Part shown: in pieces, positions 11,694 through 23,600 of the stretch | Layout of the letters: every line of letters begins with the position of its first letter | Position numbering within the stretch: position 1 is the stretch's first letter | Source: Triglochin maritima | Lineage: Eukaryota > Streptophyta > Magnoliopsida > Alismatales > Juncaginaceae | Direction of reading: 5' to 3' | DNA: 64,000 bases | Assembly: GCA_963682175.1 (NCBI GenBank) | Contig: OY821787.1 | Span: forward strand, 12,316,501-12,380,500 | Notes under the pieces: model-generated | Told to the model about the DNA's origin: nothing | Database searches by the model: none | The model's input: only the letters and a program-made list of their open reading frames with translations | Program-made: the position numbers and the translations under genes

Positions 11694-12300
11694 AGCAAGT
11701 GAGTAAAGCATCAGAGAAAAGTAAGAGAAGTTAGGGAGTAAAGCATGAGTGGGAGAATTGTTAGTTGAACCAAATCTACTAGATAAAAGTTCTCTAATTG
11801 TCGTTGTTCTAGACTCGTCTTCGGTGTGCAACCTTACACGGGAGTGGTCTTCGCCTAGAACTAGAAGGAAGACCCCCATAAAATCATTTTGTTGCAGGGA
11901 AATATTATTCGAGGGGCGAGAATCTTTCCTTAAGCAGTTAAAACACGCCTCGTCCGATGAATTGTATTCTTAATGTATACAAGTAATTTCAGGTATGTGA
12001 AAACTAGCAGCATGTTTCCATATTCAAGCAATAATTTCAACTGTAATTAGACCATATTCCTCGAATATAGTTACAAGTTCATAGTCGAGTTCATGAGTTT
12101 GATCAACAAAAAATCAGATGTATAAGATGAACTTGGTGTATTAATTTTCTTAATCAAAAGTGGTGAAGGACTTTATTTTTCAACACTAGATACACCAATT
12201 ATAATGAAGAAGCTTGGCTAGACAAACCTGTTGAGTTTTTTTAAAAACATTAGTATTCCCTCTATAGATGAATGGTTGCACATATTGTCAAATTTACTTC
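11694..12300. other. Unassigned intergenic stretch
   Basis: No gene or repeat could be supported. The sequence agagaagttaggg soon after the copia element resembles the sequence on its left flank, a short local similarity beyond the 5-bp duplication. Confidence 0.4.
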
Positions 12301-12303
12301 TCC

Positions 12304-13015
12304 CACTATTGCAAAAAAAAAGAATATACGTCAGATGTACGGGGGTATATATGTCGGATCTAAGCATTCATAGAGACTTTACCAACCTAATACTTGATTA
12401 CTCAGGCAGACAAGACAGACGACACATAACTCCACCTAAATCTGAAACTAAACCAACCAAAACTAAACTCTTACAGTGGTTAGGGAAGTGGAAGAAGACG
12501 TGGGAAGACGGAGGAGGAGGGTCACTGCAATGGTCGAGGAGATAATGGAGAACGGAGGAGAGGGCCGGAGAACGGGAGGAGAGGTTGGGACGTCGCTGCG
12601 GTGCCGGAGATTGCTGCAGATCGGTAAGAGATCGGTCGCGGAGGAGAGTTCGGTCGCGGAACAGCTAGGGTTTGGTTGGTTTTTTGTCTGGAATGAATGA
12701 CAGAAAATGTAACTATTCGATTTCTTTAAGAGCTATAGACGTCGGATGTTATGGACAGTCGACGTCTATGCCCCGACGTCTATATGCATGGGGGTATAGA
12801 TGTCGGTTGTCCATAACATCTGACGTCTATAGGTCGACGTTTATAGGGTATAGACGTCGGATGCAATGAGTATTCCAACAACCGACGTCTATAGGATATA
12901 GACGTCGAATGCAATGGGTATTCCAACAACTGACGTCTATATTACCCCATAGACGTCAGCCTTTCTAACGGCCGACGTCTATTGGGCGACGAGTAAAGAC
13001 TATTCTGCACTAGTG
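12304..13015. mobile_element. Non-autonomous CACTA (En/Spm) element, 712 bp
   Basis: The left end reads cactattgcaaaaaa and the right end, reverse complemented, reads cactagtgcagaatag, giving CACTA termini with matching next bases. A 3-bp duplication TCC flanks it (12301-12303 and 13016-13018), the size expected for CACTA elements. The right subterminal 250 bp carries about ten GACGTC words in contexts such as cgacgtctata and agacgtcggatg, in both orientations. These resemble the short subterminal repeats that En/Spm transposases bind. The centre (about 12470-12690) is GC-rich and could be captured gene sequence. No transposase is encoded. Confidence 0.87.
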
Positions 13016-13018
13016 TCC

Positions 13019-13463
13019 CTTCATTGACTTCCACCATTTTCTTTTCTTTTTTTTGTTGGCCTTTTGGATAAAGACTCATTCATAGGTGATTTTGTGATTT
13101 CTTTACAAAGATAACCAAATGGTTTGGTATGAATGGGATCTTAATGTTTTACTATTATATCATATTTATAGTTTATTAAGTTATTATTTTTTCTCTTTGT
13201 GCAAATAAGTAAATACCACAATAAATAAATCTCTCAATTTATCATATTCTAAATTAACATGAATTTAAGTTTTAAATTTCCACCCCTAACTATTATGAGG
13301 GACTTTCTAGCATGGTAATGTTAAACCTTCTCAACATAGTGATCAATGATGCTTATAATGCTGACAAAAATTGGAACAAAATCTATATAACTACGCTCAA
13401 TGCAATCTATCCATTATGGTTTAATTTGTTCTAATTACAAATTTCATTACTGCCCACGCAAAG
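13019..13463. other. Unassigned AT-rich intergenic stretch
   Basis: Nothing supported here. It ends at the start of the gypsy-family LTR at 13464. Confidence 0.4.
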
Positions 13464-15475
13464 TGTTAGAACTCAAACCTAGGTTAGAGAGGCTAATGGA
13501 GATTAAGAGTTGGCTTTGCATGGGGAGTTGGTTTGCATAGTGTGTGCATGAGGAAGAGGAGGAGGTGAGTATTGTAGAAGTGAGGGGAGTGTGATGGCTG
13601 GGTGTGTAGGCGACTGTTGGTGGAGTTTTGGTTGGGTAAAGTGAAGAGAAATCTGTTTCTCTCCCTCACTTGCTCACTCTCTCACTCTCCTTTCATCTTT
13701 CCTGTCTAGCAGCACCAACGGAGGCGGAGGCGGATCCAGCAGAGGTCGTGCAAGGAGGCGAGCACACGAGGTGATCTACGGTGATGACGTGCGTGAGCGG
13801 GCTCCGGCGGTTCGTCGTCTTCGTTTGAGGTATGCCGCTCTCTAGTGTGGTTTTGTTGTTAACCCTCGTGGTAGGGTTGTGTTGGTCGGTCGGAGGAGGT
13901 CGGAGACCTCTCCTACGGTGTGTTTCTTCGTAGAAACCTTGGCTGGTGCGAGGTTGAAGACGACCAACGGTCGACCGGGCCCTTCGGGCGGTCGACCGAA
14001 TGCATGTATTATTGTCTTTCTGTTGTATTTCGGTCGACCGGGTCCTTGTGTTCGGTCGACCGGAACTTAAGTTTGTTGGATTATTATGCATGATGTTCGG
14101 ACGTTGGTTTTCGTTCGGTCAACCGTTTTATGACGTAGAAATAATAGGTTGACCCTGTTAATTTTCGGTCGACCGAAACCCATGAGTCGGTCGACCGATA
14201 GTGTTGATTTGATGTTGACCAGACTCTGGATTTTGACCTCATTCGGTCAACCGGTTTTAGACCTTCAGTAGACCGTTGGGGATTGTGTTTTGAGCGCAGC
14301 GGTAGACCGTGTTAGGCGTACGCTCGACCGATTCCTTTCTGGAACCGGTCGACTGATTCACCTCTTCAGGTCGACCGTTTGGGCCCAGGACAGAATTCAT
14401 GGTTCCCATTTTGAATGCCAACTTTGTCCACGGAAACCCGTGTCCTCGCCTTGTGTGTGAGCCGGGAAGTGACGGTGGGCGCGTTCCGCGTGCCTGCCCA
14501 GGGACCGCCGTGTGGAAAAGTGTGGGTGTTCGGGACGCGTCACCTCCATGTATGGACTGTGACTAAGATGTTGGTTTTATTGGACTCATTGTAGTATAGC
14601 AGGCCTGAGGGATCGCGGATCCCAATGTATGATGTTGTGCGGGCACGCAACTGGCATTGGGGGAGGTGACTACCGGCCTACGGACTACGGAGGTCGCTGC
14701 CCTGCTTTTATAGCGGCGCAGTTGGTGTTTGCGGCTCGTGGAGCCTAATGACCTGGCAGACTTCGGTCTGGATCTGTCCGATGGTGTGCCGGACGTTTGT
14801 GATGGACCACCGATGCTGTGCCGGTGATGCCGCCGAGGTTGTGCCGGCGATGATGTTTGTTGGGCCGAGGCTGTTCCGGCTATGTTGATTCCTCGACTGG
14901 GCACCTATCGAGATGTTGTTGTTATACCTTCCGGGCGACGGCCCCGTTGGTCCCCAGTGGCTCCGACCACAGAGATTTGCAGATCTGTATTCTATCGGCC
15001 CGCAGGCGTGACAGAGGCTCCCTGCCGAACCTATCGAGATGTCGCGTGCTGTAAGACTGCATGTGCATGCAAGTCTCCTCGGGAGACCCGATGTTGACTG
15101 TCGGACTGATGTCCTGTTTTACCCTTCGGGGGAACTGTTTTCCCTTCTGTTGATGTCATGACATGCTACTAGTATGATAGGTTCATTGCGTAATGCATGC
15201 ATATAGGTTAGTTGGCATACGGGGTTTCCTTCTGGAAACTCAGGCATTGTTGTTATATATTTTTCAGGACCACAGTAGGTCCAGTTGGGTGGTGATCGGC
15301 GGGCACGCGCATTTTGGAGTCAGATTCTCTACTCGGATCATTGAGGTCGACATGATTACATTTATCTTTCTTGTTGTTTTGTAGTAATCATGTATCGTTT
15401 TTGACAAACTCTGATGTAATTTGGTGCACCGCTATTTGTTTTATGAGAAGTAACAGTCCCGTCTTTGATTATTGA
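13464..15475 (+). mobile_element. Gypsy-family LTR, 3'-truncated copy
   Basis: It starts tgttagaact at a position homologous to the true start of the solo LTR at 17226. It follows that LTR through the ctctccctcac-type region, a block near 13800-13960 with ggtcggaggaggtcggagacc, an array of CGGTCGACC palindromes (13960-14370), the ccacggaaacccgtgtcctcgcc block, tandem gatg(t/c)tgtgccgg units (14760-14880), the tcatgacatgctactagtatgatag block and the aaactctgatgtaatttggtgcaccg block. The last 35-60 bp ending gggatgttaca are missing, so I see no right target duplication. Short ORFs inside are not genes. Confidence 0.85.
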
Positions 15476-17225
15476 GTTCCATTGGGGGCAGTTGCTAGTT
15501 AAGTGATTATTGAGATACGTAAACACTGATATCTTTTAAAAAGATATACATGCAAGGAGTTAGATGGGAAAATTGTAGCTGAAAAATGACCCTAGAATTT
15601 AAACCAGATGGTTGGGGAATTAACAAGCAATCTCCTGCATGCTGTTGTGCGTGAGAAATAACATGGGCAAACATGTCAATTGTGATTGAAATAACATCTT
15701 GAGTGACCATTTAAGTTATCTCAACTTATAACGGACCAAAAACAAACTCTCCTGATACGACAGTCGAAACGATTTCATATCCACGAAGAACTAAGATATG
15801 TTTAACAATGAGTTGATCTAATACAAGGCTCATGTAGTCATTTTAGCGAATCTTTGCCGATGGTTTTAATTTGCTTAGAACATCGAAATGCCAGGCTTGG
15901 TAGCTGACGTTGCTGGATAAGTGTACACAAGATAAATGTGGTAAGCATTGTAGTGGACCTTTGCTTAAACATTTAAACATGTATGTTACATAAAATGCCA
16001 CGATTGTTTGATATAGAGATTAAGGAAAAATGAGTAACTTGTATCAAACGCATCCTGAAAGTGGCTTTAGTTTGTCTAATCTAGTGCTGGTGGAAAGAGA
16101 CCAAAGCGTTGAGGTGATTGCTAGGTTGTCGAGTGCTGCCTGATAATGCTTGTTGAAGTGCGTGGGGGTGTTTCATGCATGCTATTTATATATTATTATT
16201 ATTCTTAAAAAAGAAGAAAACGTGTGCTAACTTGATAAACGAGCACAACAAAAAAGGAAATTCTACGTTGTGAAAGTTATGTAATTAATAACCACTAGGG
16301 TTAAAATTTGTATTTTTGAATTAATTCTATGTTGAGAAAACTATATGATAACTATTAGGGTTACAATTTGTATTCTTGAATTATGCATCGATATGTCGTT
16401 ATTGTTTTGAACTTTAAAACATTTCAATCACCTCTCCTATACCCCCACCAAAGCATGACAACTTTTGATTTGACGATGACTTTTGGACTTTTAGTATAGT
16501 TTGTCAAACATATGCCTAATCCTAATTTTATTAACAAATTTCAGATCCTATCAAGGTTAGATTTGTCGTTCGAATTGGTTCAAAAAAACAAAATGTCGTC
16601 ATATATTTTATTGATCCAAATTCAAGAGATGGGAGAACTAACGGTGATATATTGAAAATTTATGACTTTTAAATGAAGGTGATTGACATGTTTTAATGAT
16701 TAAAGGGACAAAGTCATAGCGAGACATAGTTTAAAAACAAATTGTAATTTACCGTAACTATTACCGAAAATCCGTAAATAAATAACAACTGATTGCACGT
16801 GTCTGAAATCAATTTCATACACGAATATATGGTGCTACCTTAGTCATGTTCTTGAGCAGTGCTTTTGGATCTTCTTACTAACACGAGTGAAAGAGTGCTG
16901 AGTAGAATTCCAACTTTGTATCTCAACATTTCGCTTTGACGTAAACTCACTTGATTGTTTAAGCCAAATGGCGTAATCTTTTCTAGAAGTGGAATCAAGT
17001 TGGAAACATATTTGATTGAATTAGTTTTTGATAAAAGTAATTGATCCGTAGGTTCTGTTGTTCAAAGATATGTCACAGCAGCTATGAGGTGTCTTTTTAT
17101 TTATAATATTGACCATAAAAATTGCTCTGCATACGAAATCCAAAACAAATTTCCAAATCTCTCTGCATACGAAATCTTATATGGATTTCGAACTCTTATT
17201 TCAGGTCAATTTCCATAAACACTAT
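15476..17225. other. Unassigned AT-rich intergenic stretch
   Basis: No gene supported. Two near copies of a 25-30 bp phrase (attctacgttgtgaaa...taaccactagggtt and ttctatgttgagaaa...taactattagggtt) lie at about 16260 and 16323, a small local duplication. Confidence 0.4.
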
Positions 17226-19312
17226 TGTTAGATCCTGATCTTGCTTAGGCTAATCTTGGGTTTAGTGGGGGATTAGCATGGGGAAGAGGAGGGGAATAGT
17301 GTCTGGCTGTGTGGTGTGATAGGGTAGGACTCTAGGGTGATGGGTTGGTTGGGTTTTGTGCTTGGTTGGAGAGAAAAACCACACCCATCTCTCACTCCCT
17401 CTCTCACTCTTGCATTCTCTCACCCTTTCTTCCTCTCTTCCGGCGACCAGGAGGCGTGAAGGTTCCTCCGGCGTGAGGCGCGGAGGTCGGTGTGCGAGGA
17501 GGCGCGCGTGCGGGTTCGCGGGTTCTCCGGCGGACGTCGTTGATCTCCTTCTCGAGGTATGCCGGCTTATTAGTTTGGTTTTATTGCTCCCCGCGTTGGT
17601 GGGAAGTTGTGGTTGGTCGTGGGAGGTCGGAGACCTCGCCGATGACGAGAAACGACGTAAAATCCTTGGCTGGCGCAAGGTTGTCGTCGACCAACGGTCG
17701 ACCGGTTTTACCTTTTTGCCCGACTTTAACCATCATCGGTCGAACGATGCCATTGTGGCAGTCGACCGGTTGCTTATGTGCTGGTGAGTTGGAGGCCTAC
17801 TGTCGGTTTTCGGTCGACCGTTCCTTGTTTTGGGGTCGACCGGAACTTAAGTGTACTTGATGAATCTGCATGTTGTTCGACCGATTGATGTATATTGCTC
17901 GACCGTTTTATGACGTAGACTATTAGGATGAGTAGGATGACCGTGGTAGTGTTCGGTCGACCAAGACCCCTTAGTCGGTCGACCGAATAGACTTGATGAT
18001 TTTGACCAACTCCGGATTTTGACCTCATGTTCGGTCGACCGGTTTTAGACTTCTGTTCGACCGTTTGGACATAAGTGACGCGCAGAATAGTTCGACCGTT
18101 GTAGACTTTCGGTCGACCGAACCTATTGGGGACGGTCGACCGGTTAGGCTTTTTCGGTCGACCGTTTGTGTGAAGAACCAAATTCCTGGTCTTGTGATTG
18201 TGTCAACTCTGTCCATGGAAACCCGTGTCCTCACTTAGAGCGTGAGCCGGGAGGTGACGGCGGGCACGTGCTCGTGCCGCCGAGGGACCACCGTGTGGAA
18301 GAGTGTGGAGACTTGGGTCGCGCCACCTCCGTATCGGACGTGGTGTGACGTGTTGTTGCCTTACTCTCTGATGAGTAGCATACCTGAGGGATCACGGATC
18401 TCAATGCGTGTGACGCATGGCTCGTGGAGCATGATGACCCTGCAGACTACGGTCTTGACCCGTCCGATGTTGTGCCGGATGTATGTTGTACCGCTGAGGT
18501 TTTTGCCGGCGATGATGGTGCCGACGATGTTCCAGGTTGTAGTTGTGCCGTCCGATGTTTTGCAGGACGTATGTTGTACCGCTGATGTTGTGCTGACGAT
18601 GCCGCTGATGTTGTGCCAGCGATGATCCCCGATTGGGCACCTATCATGGGATGTTGACCGACTGGGCTACGGCTCTGTCGAAGGTGGTGTAGACCACATG
18701 GTTCCTTGCACGGAAGTGCGGACGCTCCTCACCGATCCCTTAGGCTAGTGTAGTCGCGTGTGGGGGGACGCGTCGCATGCTGTCCATAAGACCGTATGTG
18801 CCTATGGTAGGTTTTCGAGAGAGACTCGTTGTTGTTGCTGGACGGATGTCCTTGTGGACCCTGTTGAGGGTCGTCATTGTTGGACTAAGGTCCCGTTTAC
18901 CCTTGGAGGGATTTGATGAATTGCAGATGTGATATGGCATGCCACTAGTATGATAAGTTCATTTACCGTACTATTGCATGCATATAGGTGAGCTTGGCAT
19001 ACGGGGTTTCCTAATGGGAAACTCAGGCATCATTGTTTGATTCATGTTTCAGGACCGCAGTAGGTTTTGTCGGGTGGTGACGGCGAGCACACACATTTTG
19101 GGGTCAGGATCCTCTTCGGACTCTTCGAGGTCATCGTGATTGTTGTACTTGTCTTTTCATTGTATTGTTGTAATCATGTCTTTTGACAAACTCTGTTGAA
19201 TTATTGGTGCACCGACTGTTGATTTATATGAGTAACATTCTCGTTGATGATTTAATCTGAGTAATCTCTTGATTAATTAAATTTTAAATTTCTGCTGTTT
19301 CGGGATGTTACA
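17226..19312 (+). mobile_element. Complete solo LTR of the gypsy family (2087 bp)
   Basis: Starts tgttagatcc, ends tcgggatgttaca and is flanked by the perfect 5-bp duplication ACTAT (17221-17225 and 19313-19317). No internal domain is attached, so this is a solo LTR left by recombination between the two LTRs of an inserted element. The CGGTCGACC array lies at 17696-18170. The reading frames across it, for example 17356-17860, are not recognisable proteins. Confidence 0.93.
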
Positions 19313-19317
19313 ACTAT

Positions 19318-20567
19318 CACTTCAGTTTGCTCTTTCCAAGCGCACCCTTAATATACAGAGATCTAAAAATGTCACTTAATTAATTAATTATAATTCATCT
19401 CCTCATTGGTTCCTTATGCAATGCCTTTACTTGAGCACCTTAAATTGTTACTAATAATTTAACTCCTCAATTGGTTATCCCTACTTATTTTCGAGACACA
19501 CTACCTCCTATTTTTGTATCGCAACATATTTACACATGATTATTCCGTCGTGTAATGACACTAACAGTATGTGATGGATCAAAAACCACTTATCTAACTG
19601 TAAGTGAACCCTCGTGGAGTTCAATTTGAATCTTGTTTCCACAATCCAATTAAAAATCTTCACGAAGAAAAAGCATCACTATGGATACACCAATGATGAG
19701 ATCCACCGAGTGAGAATGTGATCAAGCTAAAGAAAGACATGGATTGTAATCAAGATGCAGAAAGATGGGGAACACAAAATTTTAAAGAGAAGCAATTATA
19801 TATTATGCTTTATTTAATAATAAGGCATTCTCTCCTAGTGGGGATTTCTCTCAGCTAATATTTTGAGGCATTGCCACATTCATACTAGGACTTGGAGTGT
19901 TCTTCCGTCCCTTCAAAAAAGGTGTTGTTCGATACTCTAAATTTATAATGAGGCATTTCCTTCAAATAAATAAAAAACTTTGTTTGGAGAAGTCCTTTGA
20001 ATTCCCATACATTCTCCTTTGTTTCTCTTCCAGTGGGTTTGGGTGATGGGTGTCTGGGCGTCGGCAGTTGGAAATTTTGCGTTTCAACCCAGTCATCCTC
20101 GAGAATGACACCTAAATTACCGAACATATCATTTTCAAATTAAGGACCAAAATTGAAAGTTGTGCACAATAGATTGCTTCTAACAATAAACACTTAGTCG
20201 AACTCACATTACGTTACAAATCACATATAAACCATAAAAACATAAGATAATAACGTGCATACTCATATTTGAATCATCATATTAACACATTTATCATTTT
20301 TAAACTAATAGAATTATTTTGACTCAGATTAACATACACCTGATAACATATACAACATAACAACAACGTTGTACCAAGCGTAGAATAAATTCGGAGACAA
20401 TGATGAGAGATGCATGGTCTTTGTATATTCTTCAAAGCATCATCATAAATGAACTTTAGAGGTTAGATAAAAAGAAACGGCCATTCCACTAACACACCTT
20501 TTGTATGAGACATCTGAGTAGGATCTCAATGAACGATGGTGGGGGCATGCAAGGGTAGAACAACGCC
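19318..20567. promoter_or_regulatory. Upstream region of the amino acid permease gene
   Basis: 1.25 kb with no coding signal of its own lies between the solo LTR and the TATA box of the permease gene. A short ORF at 19885-20127 on the - strand has no recognisable domain. The LTR therefore sits within reach of the permease promoter. I could not identify specific binding sites. Confidence 0.45.
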
Positions 20568-20574
20568 TATATAA
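20568..20574 (+). promoter_or_regulatory. TATA box of the amino acid permease gene
   Basis: tatataa in the context cgccTATATAAGcc lies 68 bp upstream of the ATG at 20642. This would place the transcription start near 20600 and leave a 5' leader of about 40 bp. Confidence 0.6.
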
Positions 20575-20641
20575 GCCAGTGGCAGTGGTATCTCATGGAT
20601 ACTGTGAGATTAAGAATTGTTGAAGGAAAATAGAAAGGGAG

Positions 20642-23600
20642 ATGGAGGTGGAGATGGTGAAGGGAGCTGATCATCTTAAAGAGAATGAACACGAGAGACA
20701 GGGTATGATATATAATTAGTTTCTCTTCATATATATATATATATATTCATATGAATAAATGTTATTATTTCCCTAAATGTCTTCTTATCGTTTGTCTTAA
20801 AAATAAATAGCAATAAAAGAAAGACATGTAAGGGCCGGGTTACGATCAAAATCAATTGTCTTTAACGTATAATAAGATAGTCAGAAGCGAATGAAAAGCC
20901 TTGTTGCATTCATATGGATAGTAGAAATTATGCTACAGACACTATACATCGTATCGAGCTTTTGTTCCAGACTCAAATATCGACGTTCTTTGGTGACGTT
21001 TTTTTTTGAATGTGTTCATAGTTTTCCTCTTAGATTGGCTTTTATTGCTCTTAATTCGGCCGGAAGATTGGGTAATAATTATGCGCAAAATACATTTCGA
21101 TTATGCGATAAAAAAAGTACAACCACTGTCATGCATTTTATGCTCCCAAAAAAATTCCTTCTTTTGAATCTTTCTTTACGTTCATCATCAGAGAATTATG
21201 TACATCCCTTGATTCCTTGCGTTCATCAATGGATTTTGTGTCCTAATTCACGAATCTAATCCTAAATTGTCTGTATGAATCTTGATTCTGATATAAAAGT
21301 TCACCGTACGGATTAATTTTGTCTGTTATGGACTGCATCTATGATATTCTTTATGGTTCTTTATACCCATTTGAGCGTTATAATATGGTGTACACACAGT
21401 TTATCCTTCCTTTTCTTTATTGCTTTAGTCCACAAGGATAACATATTGACGTGTATGTAGAATAGTTTATTAATTTACATTTACACCCTCCATTTTGGTA
21501 TTATTTCTCGAAATATTTTCCAATTTTAAGTATTATAACTTATCGCTTTAAGCGCCCAAATATATACCTTTCTTTAATCTTTACTTTAAATTGTTTTCAA
21601 GTTTTGATCTTTAAATGTAAATTCGTCATGTTTATAAATTTTTGTGTTCATGCAAAAATATAGGTATTATAATGATGAATTTAGTAAATATGGATGATAA
21701 ATATGTTGATTTATTCAGAATAACCACATCACATGAGTGGGTGTCAATTTAAATATCGAAAGGTTAAGGCATGATCCTTGATAACATATTGGGAAGATTT
21801 TCGGTACGATGTAATCAAATTGCATGGTATAATTAACAATATGATACAAGTTGGAGTGTATGAACAAATTGATGGATTTTCTTGCAATTATGTACAAAAT
21901 GAAGGATATGGATTCGAAAAAACCTATGAAGCACATACCACATTGTGTTGTGATGTGGTTCATATGAACCGTGAAAAGTCCTTCAAAATGCTCTAGTTGG
22001 ATAATATCCATAAGACTATAACTATAACTATAACTATAACTGATATCTCAGTGCAATGACAACCAACCTCTTTTAATTAGTAACAAACCCCATTCAATTA
22101 GTGACAATCCATTTTTTTCCAAAAGTAACAAGATTTAGGATTTCCGACGTGCATGAATAACTCACATCATGCATTGAAATGTCAGTTTGAATTTTCAATT
22201 ATCTTAAAGATAAGAAATGTATTAAAAGAACTTGACTCTCAAGTAAATAAAGTTGTTTCAGATTAATTACTATAACAAAATCCACCATCATTTTCAATTA
22301 GTAACCAACCACCTTTTAATCAGTAACAAACTGTTCTTTATCTGAAAGTAAAGTGGTTTCATATTACCATAATAAAATTCCAACATCTAACATTTCATGA
22401 TTTCGCACGGGCTCATTATGCATTCCAACTAGTTTATGTACAAACACTGGTTTATGTACATCCCATGAGTGGGGTGCACCGTGAGTTTAATCCCCATTCT
22501 TAGAGCTTCTGCAAGGGGCATTTATTCACGATCGGGCAAAACATTGTGAATAAAAACGTATTTTTTTGCGTGGATGAAGCGCACTCAGGGATCTTGTGGG
22601 CTTTTTTAAATATTTTTTGTGTTTATTTGTTGTAGGAGTGCAGGACACATTTCTATTTTATATTTTTTAATTAAGACATGATTGTATTGTTTTAAACCGA
22701 ATATCTTTTAGAAAATAAAAGTAATAAAATTTTAAAAAATCACCACAATTTGTATCTCCTTGTGTTCTAATGATAGATATCATCAGGCCCGGCCCAATAG
22801 CAGGAGCAGGGTGAGCTCCTGCTCCGGGTCTCATTCCGGACCTCAATTTGAGGGGCCTCAAAAAAAATAAAAAATGTACATGACCTTATTGGGTTGCAAA
22901 AAAAAATAGTGTTAACACATAAATAGCACTTAAACATTGATAAATTTGTCTCAAATATTGCTAAGAGGACAAAAAAATTCAATTAATATTGCATTAAGTT
23001 GGTAAATTTTTTATTATTTAAATTAGGAGGATAATTTTTTTCAAATTTAGGAGTCTCGTTGTTGATTTTCGCACAGGGCCTCAAAAATTTCCGAGACGGC
23101 CCTGTATATCATATTGCTAAATAAATATTATATTTTCGAAATACTAAATTTTCTATGGTTAACTCAAACGGGATATCTACAAATGTTGAAACGGTTGTAT
23201 TCTCGTACTACACATTTCAAACAGTTATATTTTCGAAAAAAATTAAAAAAATTCATTCTCAAATTTCATTTTTGTAGGTTTTTATTTTTACAACTTCAAA
23301 AGATTTTATTTTCAATTTTCTTTCTCTAAAGATTTTATTTTCAATTTTCTGTTTTACATAAATTTTATCTTTAAAATGTAAGAAATGAGTTGGAAGAAAG
23401 AGAACAATTGATTTGACAGCATGAACTTTTTATAAAGATCATTGTTGAGGAGAATTTTTTTTGGACAAATGTTGTAAAGTGGAAAGTAGATGCGACAGAG
23501 AAAAAAATTGTGATGATTTTTTTAATATCATGACTGCAAATGCTCTTAAAACAACCTACAATATACTAGATGCGGATTTAGAATCCGCCTAGTTGTTAGA

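Noticed and set aside
13964..14350. The palindrome cluster as a CRISPR array
   Set aside because: Spacing is irregular, the repeats are short palindromes with many variants, the host is a plant and there are no cas genes.
17356..17860. ORFs of 122-143 codons on both strands in the solo LTR
   Set aside because: The region is a non-coding LTR repeated elsewhere in the window with frame-breaking differences between copies. GC-rich palindromes reduce stop codons by chance.
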